DNA of 64,000 nucleotides from Desulfovibrio sp. TomC (GCF_000801335.2 NZ_JSEH01000010.1:124001-188000), one strand, 5' to 3'; shown: positions 9,242 through 17,510, counted from the stretch's first letter. Notes: generated from the letters alone by a model not told the origin. Translations and numbers: made by a program.

Positions 9242-10561
9242 TCATGGCGGTCCCTGGTGGTCCGGGAAAAAACTCCGCATGGTCTCGGCCAACCGGGCCT
9301 CCATGACAGGAACGAGTCCGGCCAAGCCGTCTTCGGTCAGGCCCAGGGCTTCCCAGGCGGCAGGATCAAGCGGCGGCACCCGGCGGTTGCCGCTGCCGCC
9401 CCAGCCCATGGCCGTAGCCACAATATCGGCCAGATGGATCACGGCCGGCTCATCAATAAAAAGCGGTTCGCCCAGATCGTGGTGATAGCGCACCATCTTT
9501 TCCAGATTGGCCGGAAATTGCCATTTCTGGAGCAAATGGCCGCCCAGGGCGGCATGGTCGAAACCGATGACCTCGCGTTCGACCACAAAAAGCGGCACAG
9601 CCTCGACCTCGGCCCGGCGCATGGCCACACCCATATGGACGACGGCCTGCTTGAAGGTGATGATCCGGCCGATGTCGTGGAGCAATCCGGCCACAAAGGC
9701 GGTCTCGGCGTTGATCCGGCCGGTGGCGGCGGCAATGGCCTGGGCCGCGGCGGCGCAGCCGACGCTGTGCTCCCAGAAAAGACGCATGTTGACCCACTGG
9801 GGCGGGATGTCCTGAAAAAGCGGCAGGACGGAGACGCCCAGGGCCAGGGTGGCGAGCTGGCGCGCCCCGACCACCATGACGGCCCGGGACAGGCTGTCGA
9901 TCTTGGCTGGAAAACGGCCGCGCATGGCCCGCATGGTGCGGGCGTAGTAGGAGCTGTTGACCAGACGCAACAGCTTGGCGGCCAGGGATGGGTCGTGTTT
10001 GATGCTCTCGGCCGCGTCATCAACGGTACTGGCCGGATCTTTCAGGACGTCGTTGATACGCAGATAGACTTCTGGCGGGGAGACGAGCTTGGGTTCGTCG
10101 CGCAACAGCCCTTCCAGGGAAAGCGGCCCGGGCGTCGCCGGATCGATCGGACGCCGGCTGCGCTCCTCGGCAACGGGCGTCTGGTCGGCAACAGGGCCGC
10201 CGGCCTGAAGCCGCCTGACTTCCCGGTCCAGGGCCAGCCGATACAACACGGCTGTCGGGCCGCCGGCCACGTCGGAACAGGCAAACCGCTCGGCCAGGGC
10301 GGCCTCGGCCGCCGCCCGACCGTCGCCGTCGTCGTCGGCCACGGGGGCAGAGGCCGACGACGGCGGCGCCTCGGTCGACTGGGGATTGGCCTCGGCGGCG
10401 GCGATCACCGTCACCTCGGTCAGATTCCAGGCCACAAGGGACTTCAGATGGCCGGCGTCAAGAATCGTGCCCCTGGGCATGAGAAACCGTCCGCCCGGAG
10501 TCAGTGCATCCTCGGCCAGCACCATGCCGGGAGAGAGCTCGGAAACAGTGCGTCTGACCAT
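9242..10561 (-). CDS. HDOD-domain signalling protein
   Basis: 439 residues from the ATG at 10561. A longer frame exists, but a near-consensus promoter lies at 10608-10635, so the transcript cannot include the upstream extension. The N terminus (1-70) resembles the PilZ-like/HD-associated leader that contains SELSPGMVLAEDAL. A proline/alanine-rich stretch leads to the HDOD domain (about 210-400) with the motif AGLLHDIGRII. HDOD proteins act in signalling, often with c-di-GMP or chemotaxis modules; no enzymatic activity is established for the family. It probably forms an operon with the NtrC-type regulator 31 bases downstream. Confidence 0.85.
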   Translation of the reverse strand: MVRRTVSELSPGMVLAEDALTPGGRFLMPRGTILDAGHLKSLVAWNLTEVTVIAAAEANPQSTEAPPSSASAPVADDDGDGRAAAEAALAERFACSDVAGGPTAVLYRLALDREVRRLQAGGPVADQTPVAEERSRRPIDPATPGPLSLEGLLRDEPKLVSPPEVYLRINDVLKDPASTVDDAAESIKHDPSLAAKLLRLVNSSYYARTMRAMRGRFPAKIDSLSRAVMVVGARQLATLALGVSVLPLFQDIPPQWVNMRLFWEHSVGCAAAAQAIAAATGRINAETAFVAGLLHDIGRIITFKQAVVHMGVAMRRAEVEAVPLFVVEREVIGFDHAALGGHLLQKWQFPANLEKMVRYHHDLGEPLFIDEPAVIHLADIVATAMGWGGSGNRRVPPLDPAAWEALGLTEDGLAGLVPVMEARLAETMRSFFPDHQGPP

Positions 10562-10607
10562 GGCCCCCGTCGTTTCATTTCGTAAATAGTACGCCAGTGA
10601 TCCCGTA

Positions 10608-10635
10608 ATCATACGGGTTTGCGCCATGCTGTCAA
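10608..10635 (-). promoter_or_regulatory. Sigma-70-type promoter for the HDOD gene
   Basis: Minus strand: -35 TTGACA at 10630-10635, 16-bp spacer, -10 TATGAT at 10608-10613. Transcription should start near 10601, giving a leader of about 40 bases to the ATG at 10561. The -35 box overlaps the stop codon region of the upstream kinase-like gene, so the HDOD-ntrC pair has its own promoter. Confidence 0.8.
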
Positions 10636-11807
10636 GAAAGGCCGGAAACAGGTGCCGGGGCCTTGGGCAACCGTGCGTCCAGCTTGACAACCAGACGGGG
10701 CGGCCGGCCGGGAGCGCCCGGATACTGGCGCAGCGTGCCGCTGTTCTCATTGATGAAGTTGATGCAGTCGGCCACGGCCCCGGACTCGACCTCGGGCAGG
10801 CCGGCTCCGTCGAGGGTCAGGACGGCCGAGCCGTCCGGCTCCTGTTCAAGACGCACGGTCACCGCGTCCGTGGCCGCATCCAGGACCTGGCGCAAAAGCG
10901 CCGCCAGCCCGGCCAGAAAGGGCTGCTTGCGCGTGCGGATGCGCACGCCGCCTGCCAGTTGGCGCATCACCGGATCACTGCCGGCCGACCTGGGCATCCT
11001 ATCGAGGATGGCCGCCACCTCCACATCCAGGCGCACCTCCTGCAAATACGGCGCAACCGGACCCAGGCGCTCGAAGTCGCCCCTATGGCGTTCCAGGTCG
11101 GCGGCCATGCGGTCCTTGACTTCGGCAAGAGCGCCCACCCCGGCGGACAGACGCGGCAACGCCCGACCAAGCAGTATTTCCCGCAGCAGGCCCGCCGTGG
11201 CCATGGCCGTCTCCAGGTCGCCGGAGCGGATGTCGCTCTCGAAGGTCCGAAACACAGCATCCAGACGCGGCCCGACAGCCAGGGCGCGGGTCAGGCGCAG
11301 GAGTTCCAGGTCCATGGCGGACAGGCTGTTGCCCACTTCGTGCAGGTAGGCCCCGGCAGCCTCCACGCGGCCGGCGGCAAAGGCGGTCTCGGCTTCGCTT
11401 TCCGCCAGACGTTCGCGCAGCCTGGCCTCGCGAAGGGCTCTGGTGCGCAGGCGCAGGATGTCGGTGCGCCTGGCCATGCGCCGGGCCAGGGCGGCATGGG
11501 CCAACTGCAGCGAGGCTTCGGCCTGCCGTCGGCGTCTGGCATCGCGGGCGGCCAGCAAAGACAGGCCCAGGCCTCCAACGCTTAAGAGCGCCATGACCAG
11601 ACGCATGAGCGCAAGCCGGCTCTCCACGGCCGGCGAACCGGCGGCCAGGGGAATGACCACGCGCTCGTAATCGAGGAGCACGTACCAACCAAGGGCGATG
11701 CAGATGGCGGCGGCCAGGGGCAGGATCAGGTCGATTTCGCGCAGATTGCGTTCTGGCGACGGGCTGCCGTCCGGTGCGGGGGAAACGGAATCAGGCGGTC
11801 TCGGCAT
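10632..11807 (-). CDS. Membrane-anchored sensor-kinase-like protein, degenerate
   Basis: 391 residues from the ATG at 11807 (GGGAGAGAG just upstream). Two membrane segments (about residues 25-46 and 68-92) flank a short periplasmic loop. A long arginine-rich helical region (about 95-165) follows, then a segment with LHEVGNSLSAMDLELL that resembles the dimerisation/phospho-acceptor helix of histidine kinases. The C-terminal region (about 280-390) has some HATPase-like pattern, but I see no clear N, G1 or G2 box. It may be a kinase that has lost catalysis, or a scaffold for the NtrC-type regulator encoded two genes downstream. Function not established. Confidence 0.65.
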   Translation of the reverse strand: MPRPPDSVSPAPDGSPSPERNLREIDLILPLAAAICIALGWYVLLDYERVVIPLAAGSPAVESRLALMRLVMALLSVGGLGLSLLAARDARRRRQAEASLQLAHAALARRMARRTDILRLRTRALREARLRERLAESEAETAFAAGRVEAAGAYLHEVGNSLSAMDLELLRLTRALAVGPRLDAVFRTFESDIRSGDLETAMATAGLLREILLGRALPRLSAGVGALAEVKDRMAADLERHRGDFERLGPVAPYLQEVRLDVEVAAILDRMPRSAGSDPVMRQLAGGVRIRTRKQPFLAGLAALLRQVLDAATDAVTVRLEQEPDGSAVLTLDGAGLPEVESGAVADCINFINENSGTLRQYPGAPGRPPRLVVKLDARLPKAPAPVSGLS

Positions 11808-11935
11808 GGCTCTCTCCCGGGGTTGGAGCGTTGCCCGTGCTGACGCCAGAAGTGTGCCGACCGGGGTCGATGGCTCCGGGCGGGGCCTGACGCGGCCAAG
11901 GGCCACTGCGATACTCCACCGCCCGGAGAGGGAAA

Positions 11936-11970
11936 CCGGGCGCGCTCCACCCACTGTGGAACACGCCCGG
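11936..11970 (-). terminator. Possible terminator between two minus-strand genes
   Basis: Inverted repeat CCGGGCG (11936-11942) / CGCCCGG (11964-11970) with an inner TCCAC/GTGGA pairing, followed on the minus strand by only TTTCCC. It lies 6 bases after the stop of the upstream gene; the weak U-tract makes it a modest candidate. Confidence 0.4.
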
Positions 11971-11975
11971 CGGAT

Positions 11976-12701
11976 CTATTCGGGCAAAGAAATACCGAAA
12001 TCCATGCGGCCAAAGGAATCCAGGTTGTCATCCCCGCCGCTGCCCTCGGAATGTTCCTCGGCTGCCCGGGGGGCGGCGGTCTTGGTCTTGCGGCGACGAC
12101 GCGCAATGATTTCCTTTAACAGTTCATCGCGGCCCATATAGCAGTCCAGGCACATATCCTCCCGGGGGCTGAATTCCGAAGAGCGTTTGCGCAGATTGCA
12201 GACCCGGCACAGCCGGTTGTCGGCCAGGGGAGCCGAGGGTTCGTCGTCTTCCTCCTCCTCGGCAAAGGCCTCTTCGGGCATTTCCTGAAGTTCCTCGGCC
12301 GGCTCCGCCCGTTCTTCCTCGCGCTCCTTGCGCACAGGCTTTTCCTTGCGCACCTTGGCCGGAGTCGGACGCGGGGGAGCCTCCTCCTCGTCGACATCAG
12401 CCTCGATACGCAGGGTGAACGGTCCCTTCCGCGTGCGCAACGTCAGTTCGACGCCGAGCATTTCCGGGAACAGTTCGGCAAAAATCCGTACCAGCTGGAA
12501 CTTCTTGTCCACGCCTTTGCGGCGCACCCGGATATAGGCCCGGCTGCCTTGCACCGTAGGCCAGATAGCCTTGTCCAGGTTGGCCTGCCCCTCCTGCAAA
12601 AAGCGGCCTTCGACGACAAAGCCCTCTTCGCAGATGAAATAATCCGTTCCCGCCTCACAATGGAAATAATCCGCTTCCGTGGGTATCTTCTTCCAAACCA
12701 A
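11976..12701 (-). CDS. Uncharacterised protein with a four-cysteine motif
   Basis: 241 residues. The start appears to be TTG at 12701, preceded by GAGGA seven bases away; no ATG exists near it in frame. The N-terminal half (1-125) is a mixed sequence with no recognised family. A charged, acidic/lysine-rich linker follows (about 130-185). Then comes a CxxC...CxxC pair (CRVCNLRKR and MCLDCYMG, about residues 192-215) that looks like a small zinc-binding unit, and a basic tail (ARRRRKTK). The basic tail and zinc-like motif suggest nucleic acid or protein binding, but this is inference. It lies 36 bases after the LUD gene. Confidence 0.7.
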   Translation of the reverse strand: MVWKKIPTEADYFHCEAGTDYFICEEGFVVEGRFLQEGQANLDKAIWPTVQGSRAYIRVRRKGVDKKFQLVRIFAELFPEMLGVELTLRTRKGPFTLRIEADVDEEEAPPRPTPAKVRKEKPVRKEREEERAEPAEELQEMPEEAFAEEEEDDEPSAPLADNRLCRVCNLRKRSSEFSPREDMCLDCYMGRDELLKEIIARRRRKTKTAAPRAAEEHSEGSGGDDNLDSFGRMDFGISLPE

Positions 12702-12737
12702 TGCCGGTTCCTCATCCGACCGTGCGCGACGGTCCTG

Positions 12738-13391
12738 TTAGAATCCCAGATCCTGATTGACCAAGATCACCGTGACGCGTCCCCGGGGGAAGCACTTCTC
12801 GGCAATGGTCCACACGTTGCAGATGCGCTGCGGGCTGCCGCAATCCTCACAGTGGGCGGTGGCAGTGCACGGCGTTTTTTTCGACAGCCGCAGGGCATTG
12901 ACCGGTGCGGCGAAATTCTTGATGCGGACCCTGGCGGCGTCGACATCGGGCACGATCTTGTTGCGCCCGGCAATGACCACGACATGTTTGGGACCAAAGG
13001 CAATGGCACAGGCCCGGTTCCCGATCATGTCCAGGTTGACCAGGACCCCGTCCTCCGTGACGGCGTTGGAGCCGGTGAGAAACAGGTCGGCCAGCAAGGC
13101 CTGGCGACGACGCTCATAGAGTTCTTCAGGCGACACGCTGTGATCCAGGGTGTTTATGATCGACACGCCCGGCGCCTGAGCCAGGGCAGCCGGCAGTCCG
13201 GTGGCGGCAAGGGTCATGGAGCCACCAAAAGAAATAACCTTGGCTGCGGTCTGCGGCAAAATGGTTTCCAGGACCAGAGCGCCGGCAGCCTCGGCATCGG
13301 CCACGAGATAGGACTCGAAGTGGTTGGCGACCAGGGCTTTGGCTGTTTGTTCCAGCCGTTTGGCGTAATATGCGTCGATAGGAGCCTGCAT
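12738..13391 (-). CDS. LUD-domain protein (lactate utilisation/DUF162 family)
   Basis: 217 residues from the ATG at 13391, with GGAGG four bases upstream. The sequence matches the LUD domain: an early VLETILPQTA region, the SFGGSMTLAATGL stretch, the GSNAVTEDG motif (about residue 115), and a C-terminal cluster with CEDCGSPQRICN. Members include LutC and stand-alone proteins of unclear role. No lutA/lutB partners lie nearby, so a direct role in lactate oxidation is not shown. The four cysteines near the end (C...CxxC...C) could bind a metal. Confidence 0.85.
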   Translation of the reverse strand: MQAPIDAYYAKRLEQTAKALVANHFESYLVADAEAAGALVLETILPQTAAKVISFGGSMTLAATGLPAALAQAPGVSIINTLDHSVSPEELYERRRQALLADLFLTGSNAVTEDGVLVNLDMIGNRACAIAFGPKHVVVIAGRNKIVPDVDAARVRIKNFAAPVNALRLSKKTPCTATAHCEDCGSPQRICNVWTIAEKCFPRGRVTVILVNQDLGF

Positions 13392-13468
13392 GACGCCTCC
13401 TTGCCCGCCCGGACCGGCGGCGCAAGCCCTTTTAATCGCGTCCCCCAAAAAAGCAAGACGCTTGACGG

Positions 13469-13927
13469 TCAGGGATACAGGTTCCGCAGTTCTTCAAGGA
13501 ATTCAGGCAGCGTCGGGTCGCGCCGGTTTTTGCGCACCACCACCCAGACACCCCAGGATATTGGAATATTTTTATTTTTGCGCTCGGCATAAAAACTGTC
13601 CAACCCGGTGACGATGCGTCCGGCCGGCATGTCTGCGAAATAGGCGTCAGACTGTCGCATGATGCTTTCCATGATGTCGGAACAGATCGTGTATTCGTTT
13701 TTGAGCGTTATGCCGAGGATATTCTCATTCAGGTTAAATCCGTCGAAGATCCCCAGCACCAGATCGGTTTTCTGTTCCCTGGAAAGGCCGGCCCAATAGC
13801 TTCCGGCCCGGCGCGGCGCTTCGGCCGCAAGGGTCTGGGCCGCAGGCAGCCCCGAGGTCAGCAGCAACCACAGGAGCAACACCTGTAAAAGCCCCTCCGG
13901 CCGTGTCATCCATTCGCGCCCCATCAT
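13469..13927 (-). CDS. Uncharacterised secreted protein
   Basis: About 152 residues from the ATG at 13927, preceded by GGAAGGGG; an in-frame TTG at 13978 lies inside the promoter and is rejected. A signal peptide with a leucine-rich core (about residues 10-35, ending near AAQTLAAEA) implies export. The mature part (about 115 residues) has no recognised domain. It carries its own promoter and stands alone between the LUD gene and the histidine phosphatase gene. Function unknown. Confidence 0.7.
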   Translation of the reverse strand: MMGREWMTRPEGLLQVLLLWLLLTSGLPAAQTLAAEAPRRAGSYWAGLSREQKTDLVLGIFDGFNLNENILGITLKNEYTICSDIMESIMRQSDAYFADMPAGRIVTGLDSFYAERKNKNIPISWGVWVVVRKNRRDPTLPEFLEELRNLYP

Positions 13928-13966
13928 CACCCCTTCCCGCGTTCCCGCACACTGCCAAACACCAAC

Positions 13967-13995
13967 CTTATAAAGCAAGGAATACGGTGTTTCAA
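13967..13995 (-). promoter_or_regulatory. Sigma-70-type promoter for the secreted protein gene
   Basis: Minus strand: -35 TTGAAA at 13990-13995, 17-bp spacer, -10 TATAAG at 13967-13972, in a locally AT-rich stretch. The predicted start near 13960 gives a leader of about 33 bases to the ATG at 13927. Confidence 0.65.
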
Positions 13996-14031
13996 CGGGT
14001 CAACGTCAAAAATATTATTGCTTTTGAATTA

Positions 14032-14676
14032 TTACGTGGAAAGCAGTTCCGGCGGCAGATGATCGGTCATCACCGGGCCAAGCATGGGCGCGCGCTGCGA
14101 CAGGCCAAGGACCACCATGGCGGCGTTGGGAATGGCCACGGCCTGGCGAAAGGCCCGAAAGCGGAACATGGCTTCCTCCACCCCCAACCGCCCACACAAG
14201 ACACGCAACATCACCCCGCGCAAAAACTGCCCATGGGTAAAAACCGCGACATGGCCCGCTACCCCGGCCAAACGGTCGAGAAAGGAGTCCACCCGGTCCC
14301 AGAAGGCCAGGAAGGACTCGGCCCCCTCCCCGTCCCGGGCCATCGGATCAAGACGCTTCCAATAGGACTCCACGGCGTCGTGGCGGTCCCCCCGCCGGGT
14401 GCCCAGATAGTGGCGCGGGGCCAGATAGGTGAATTCCTGCACCGGCCAGACCGCCACTGGGACGTCCGGAAAGCGTTCGCACAGGGGTTCGGCCGTCTGC
14501 ACGGCCCGGTCGAAGGAGGAAAATATAATAAGTCTTGGAGGCTTATTGAAACACGACGCCACCAGGGCGGCCTGGGAATGGCCCAGGCCGGTCAAAGGAA
14601 TGGTATCCGGATATTGGGTGATTTCCCCGGCGTTGGAGGCGCTTTGGCCGTGGCGGATGCAGCGTATAACGGTCAT
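14032..14676 (-). CDS. Histidine phosphatase family protein (phosphoglycerate mutase-like)
   Basis: 214 residues. The catalytic RHGQS motif is at residues 8-12 (His9 is the phospho-acceptor), and the downstream THGQFLRG segment (about residue 152) supplies the second histidine of the active site. This superfamily includes phosphoglycerate mutases and many phosphatases; the substrate cannot be told from the sequence. The ATG overlaps the stop of the FliL-like gene (ATGA), so it is translationally coupled to that gene and to the MFS gene ahead of it. Confidence 0.88.
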   Translation of the reverse strand: MTVIRCIRHGQSASNAGEITQYPDTIPLTGLGHSQAALVASCFNKPPRLIIFSSFDRAVQTAEPLCERFPDVPVAVWPVQEFTYLAPRHYLGTRRGDRHDAVESYWKRLDPMARDGEGAESFLAFWDRVDSFLDRLAGVAGHVAVFTHGQFLRGVMLRVLCGRLGVEEAMFRFRAFRQAVAIPNAAMVVLGLSQRAPMLGPVMTDHLPPELLST

Positions 14677-15074
14677 GGCGTTCCTGCTTTGATGACGAGA
14701 TAGTCAAGATAGTACAAACGGATGGCCCGGGGGCCGCCGATTGCGTCGTTAATCTGGTCCAAAAGCTCCCGGCGAAGCGTTTCCCGGCCCCGTGGCCCCA
14801 GCAATTGGGCCGCTGTCTTTCCCCGTAGATACAGGAGAAGCGACTCCTTGACCTGGGGGGCGGCCGCCATTTTCGCCCCCTGCTCGTCCGTAAAGAGCAC
14901 CTCAAAAGCCAGACGCAACCGGCCAAGCCGCCCGCCGTCGTCGATATTGACGTCAAACCCCGGGTAGGTCACCCCGCCGCCGCGCGCCACGGGTTCGCCT
15001 TGGGCCAGCCCGTGGCGCGGCGCGGCAAGCATTGCCAGCCAGAGGGCCGCCGCCAGCCAGACTCGGCGCCTCAT
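14673..15074 (-). CDS. FliL-family protein outside a flagellar operon
   Basis: 133 residues from the ATG at 15074, which overlaps the stop of the MFS gene (ATGA). A signal or membrane anchor covers about residues 1-25. The remainder matches the FliL fold pattern, with LRLAFEVLFTD, then VKESLLLYLRGKTAAQLL and a C-terminal IRLYYLDYLVIK. FliL is associated with the flagellar stator; here the gene is flanked by a transporter and a phosphatase, with no flagellar gene in view. The family call is by pattern and is moderately sure; its role is unknown. Confidence 0.7.
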   Translation of the reverse strand: MRRRVWLAAALWLAMLAAPRHGLAQGEPVARGGGVTYPGFDVNIDDGGRLGRLRLAFEVLFTDEQGAKMAAAPQVKESLLLYLRGKTAAQLLGPRGRETLRRELLDQINDAIGGPRAIRLYYLDYLVIKAGTP

Positions 15075-16252
15075 GCTTCCTCCGTCCGACTGGGGCCGTG
15101 TCCCCCACCGGCCAGGGCGACCCGGCCCAGCGAAAAGGCCACCAGCATTCCAAGCACCGCCGCTGCAACCAGCGTCGCCGCTGCCGCTGGAAAGCCAAAA
15201 TGGGACAGGACCAGCCCAGGCAGGTAGGTGCCAAGCGCCCCGCCGGAATAGTAAAAAGAAATATAGAGTCCGTTGACAAGGCCCTTGTGCTCGGCCTCGG
15301 CACTGTTGAGCACACCCGGGGCCACGGAGTGGGCCATGAACATGCCCGAGCACAGTACGAACACACTGGCGAAAATCGCTTCCGGGGCCGGCAGGGAAAA
15401 AAGCCCGGCCGCCCCGATAACCACGCCTGCGCCAAGAATCATGGTTCGGGCCGGCCCCCCCAGACGACGCGAGAGGCGATGGGAGGTCAGGCAGGCGATA
15501 ATGCCCATCAGATAGCCGCAGTACATGGCCCCGGCCCGAAGCGGCGAATAACCTCCAGACAGTTCGGCCAATCGGAAGGGCAGCAGATTGAGCATCCCGG
15601 AAAACACGAAAAAGAGCAGGGCCACCACCGCGTAGGTGGTCAGAAAACCAGGCTTGCCAAGCACCTGGGGCGCATCGCCAAGACGGATGGGCAAAAAAGC
15701 CGATCGGGCGTCCCGGGGGAGCGTCAGACAGGCCAGGGCACACACGAACAGCGTCCCCCCAAGACAGTAAAATGGAATGTGCCAGCCCAAGGCGTTGGCG
15801 ACAAGCCCGGAAAAGAACCGGCCGAAAAATCCGCCAAACACGGTCACGGCGATATAGGCGGCCATGACCCGGCGCAGCGCGCCCGGAGAGGCGGCCGTGG
15901 CCAAATAGGTCATAAGCGACGTCAGAAGCGCCGGCACCGCCAAGCCCTGAACAACCCGCAGCGCCAGAAAAAGCTCGAAATCCGGGCATAAGGGCAGGCA
16001 GGCGGTGGTGACGGAGAGCAGCCCCAGCGAAAGGCCGATGAGCGGCCGGGCCGGGGTCGCGTCAAGAAAAAAGCCATAGGCCAAGGGAGCGATTCCCAGC
16101 GGCAACATCGTGGCGGTGACGGACAGGGAGGCAGTGGACTGGGAAACCCCGTAGGCCTCAGCCAAAAGCGGCAACAACGGCTGGGGAGCGTAGATGGAGG
16201 AAATGCCGCAGACCGTCGCCGCGTAGAGTACCAAAAGCGCCCAGATCCCCAT
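15071..16252 (-). CDS. MFS transporter
   Basis: 393 residues from the ATG at 16252, preceded by GGGAGGAAGAG; a longer frame begins with GTG at 16285 without support. Twelve hydrophobic segments are apparent. The pattern around residues 30-70 and the PRDARSAFLPI loop in the middle fit the YnfM/arabinose-efflux-like group of the major facilitator superfamily. Substrate unknown. It leads a coupled three-gene unit with the FliL-like and phosphatase genes. Confidence 0.88.
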   Translation of the reverse strand: MGIWALLVLYAATVCGISSIYAPQPLLPLLAEAYGVSQSTASLSVTATMLPLGIAPLAYGFFLDATPARPLIGLSLGLLSVTTACLPLCPDFELFLALRVVQGLAVPALLTSLMTYLATAASPGALRRVMAAYIAVTVFGGFFGRFFSGLVANALGWHIPFYCLGGTLFVCALACLTLPRDARSAFLPIRLGDAPQVLGKPGFLTTYAVVALLFFVFSGMLNLLPFRLAELSGGYSPLRAGAMYCGYLMGIIACLTSHRLSRRLGGPARTMILGAGVVIGAAGLFSLPAPEAIFASVFVLCSGMFMAHSVAPGVLNSAEAEHKGLVNGLYISFYYSGGALGTYLPGLVLSHFGFPAAAATLVAAAVLGMLVAFSLGRVALAGGGHGPSRTEEA

Positions 16253-16549
16253 CTCTTCCTCCCAAGCGGTCCGACCTTGGTTCACATACTCCCGAACGGC
16301 AACGGAGAAAAGGGCGCAACGTACGATATCCGCCGTTTACAAACCTTTGGCGCGGCTGGTCTGGGCCAGCCGCGCCAAAGGCAGGAGCACCGGCGGCCGG
16401 GTGCCTGGGGATCGCGCGCCCCGGCCATGCCCGGGGGAGACCCGACCTGGGAGCGCGGAGCATCCAGCCGCTGCGTGCGCCCGGACGCCGGCCGGATGGC
16501 TTGGCAACAGCCCGGCGGCGTCCGGAAATGCAGCCGACACAGCGGCAGC
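16253..16549. other. Intergenic region with a perfect 16-bp stem-loop
   Basis: About 300 bases between the MFS start and the stop of the zinc-ribbon gene, both on the minus strand. It contains the stem-loop at 16344-16381 and the presumed MFS promoter. I see no further gene or repeat. Confidence 0.55.
16344..16381 (-). terminator. Strong stem-loop, likely terminator of the zinc-ribbon gene
   Basis: Perfect 16-bp arms (16344-16359 and 16366-16381; CCTTTGGCGCGGCTGG and its complement) around a 6-base loop. On the minus strand it is followed by TTTGTAAA, a short U-tract; on the plus strand there is none. It lies about 170 bases after the zinc-ribbon stop, far for a simple terminator. Confidence 0.55.
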
Positions 16550-16714
16550 TTAAAACAGGCTATCGATATTCAAGGCCTCGCCGCAGCACGGGCAGCATTG
16601 CACCCGGGCCTTGAACAAAAGCCGGGCCCGGAAAAACACCGCCCGCCAGGTCGGGCCGCAGGGCCGGTAATCCACCAGGATGGGTTTGCCGCAGCGGCAG
16701 TAGCGACGTTGCAT
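16550..16714 (-). CDS. Small zinc-ribbon protein
   Basis: 54 residues. The ATG at 16714 has a perfect AAGGAGG seven bases upstream. The protein begins with a CxCGKP motif (Cys6, Cys8) and ends with a CCPCCGEAL motif, giving two cysteine clusters about 30 residues apart, as in a small zinc ribbon. The middle is rich in arginine, phenylalanine and leucine. A role in nucleic acid or protein binding is inferred from the fold only. A perfect 16-bp palindrome lies 37 bases upstream of its start, next to the S24-type repressor gene, so it may be controlled by that repressor. Confidence 0.75.
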   Translation of the reverse strand: MQRRYCRCGKPILVDYRPCGPTWRAVFFRARLLFKARVQCCPCCGEALNIDSLF

Positions 16715-16750
16715 GGTCCGCCTCCTTGTTGCACAGCTTGCGCAACAGTA

Positions 16751-16766
16751 GTTTATTTAAATAAAC
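16751..16766. promoter_or_regulatory. 16-bp perfect palindrome, candidate operator
   Basis: GTTTATTTAAATAAAC is a perfect palindrome and AT-rich against a GC-rich background. It lies between the stop of the S24 repressor gene (16784) and the zinc-ribbon start (16714), where the zinc-ribbon promoter should be. The repressor's own -10 region carries the related string GTTTATAAAAC. A second imperfect repeat (GTTGCGCA...TGTGCAAC, 16723-16745 region) lies between it and the ribosome binding site. Confidence 0.5.
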
Positions 16767-16783
16767 ACGTTGGAGAAAAAAAA

Positions 16784-17503
16784 TTACAGTTCCCGACCCA
16801 CCCACAACACCCGGCCAATGACCCGCAGGGCTTCCAGTTCGTCCCCGGCCAGGACAATGGGGGCATAATCGCGGTTGTCGCTTAAAAGCACCAGCTGGCC
16901 CGGCCGTTTTTCCACCCGTTTGACCAACACCGTGTCTTCCAGTCCCACGGCGTAGACGCCATGGGCCACCACGGCAACCTGCCCCTGGTCAATAAGCACC
17001 ATGTCGCCGTGTCGAATCTCCGGCTCCATGCTGTTGCCGACCACATCCATAAGCACCATCTGCGCCGGCTGCCCTTTGGCCCGCAGCCAGTCCTGCCGGA
17101 AGGGGTAGAACTGTTCCACCTCTCCCCCGGTCTCAAACGAGCCGCCGCCGGCCGACAGCCTGGTTCGCACCTTGGGCACGGCGGCGAAGACCGCCTGGGT
17201 TTCGTCCGCCTCGGCCGGCCGCGTCCTGTTGCCGGCCAGCGCCCCACGGGCCGCTCCGGCCGCTCCCGGCCGTTCCCGGCCAAATTCCAGCCAGTCCGGA
17301 TCGGCCCCGGTGCGCCGCGAAACAGCCAGCACCCAGGCCTTGGGCACGCCGTCCTTCCGTTTGGCCTGGGTCACGGCCGAGCGATGCACCCCGAGCAAAG
17401 CGGCCAGCTCGGTCTGGCTGGTCAACCCGGCCGCCTTGGCGGCCCTGGCGAAAAAGCCCTCGAAACCGCTTTCGCCCTGCTGTTGTCCGTCGCGTTCAAT
17501 CAT
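16784..17503 (-). CDS. S24/CI-type repressor (helix-turn-helix plus LexA-like peptidase domain)
   Basis: 239 residues from the ATG at 17503. The N terminus (about 10-65) is a helix-turn-helix with TSQTELAALLGVHRSAVTQAKRK, like phage CI/Bacteriophage CI repressor domains. An alanine/arginine-rich linker leads to an S24 (LexA/CI) domain: DVVGNSMEPEIRHGDMVLID (catalytic Ser in GNSMEP) and, near the C terminus, VLVKRVEKRPG with the catalytic lysine. Such proteins repress genes until RecA or self-cleavage inactivates them. The promoter at 17511-17539 puts the transcription start on or next to the ATG, and no ribosome binding site precedes it. No other phage gene is near. Confidence 0.88.
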   Translation of the reverse strand: MIERDGQQQGESGFEGFFARAAKAAGLTSQTELAALLGVHRSAVTQAKRKDGVPKAWVLAVSRRTGADPDWLEFGRERPGAAGAARGALAGNRTRPAEADETQAVFAAVPKVRTRLSAGGGSFETGGEVEQFYPFRQDWLRAKGQPAQMVLMDVVGNSMEPEIRHGDMVLIDQGQVAVVAHGVYAVGLEDTVLVKRVEKRPGQLVLLSDNRDYAPIVLAGDELEALRVIGRVLWVGREL

Positions 17504-17510
17504 GTTGCGT

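Noticed and set aside
14673-15989. Longer 438-codon frame leading into the FliL-like gene
   Set aside because: The upstream part is out of frame with the MFS gene that covers it; the real start is the ATG at 15074 overlapping the MFS stop.
16550-17503. Prophage remnant
   Set aside because: The S24 repressor and zinc ribbon are suggestive, but no integrase, structural or attachment sites flank them, and the Xer protein at 26561 is of the chromosomal type.
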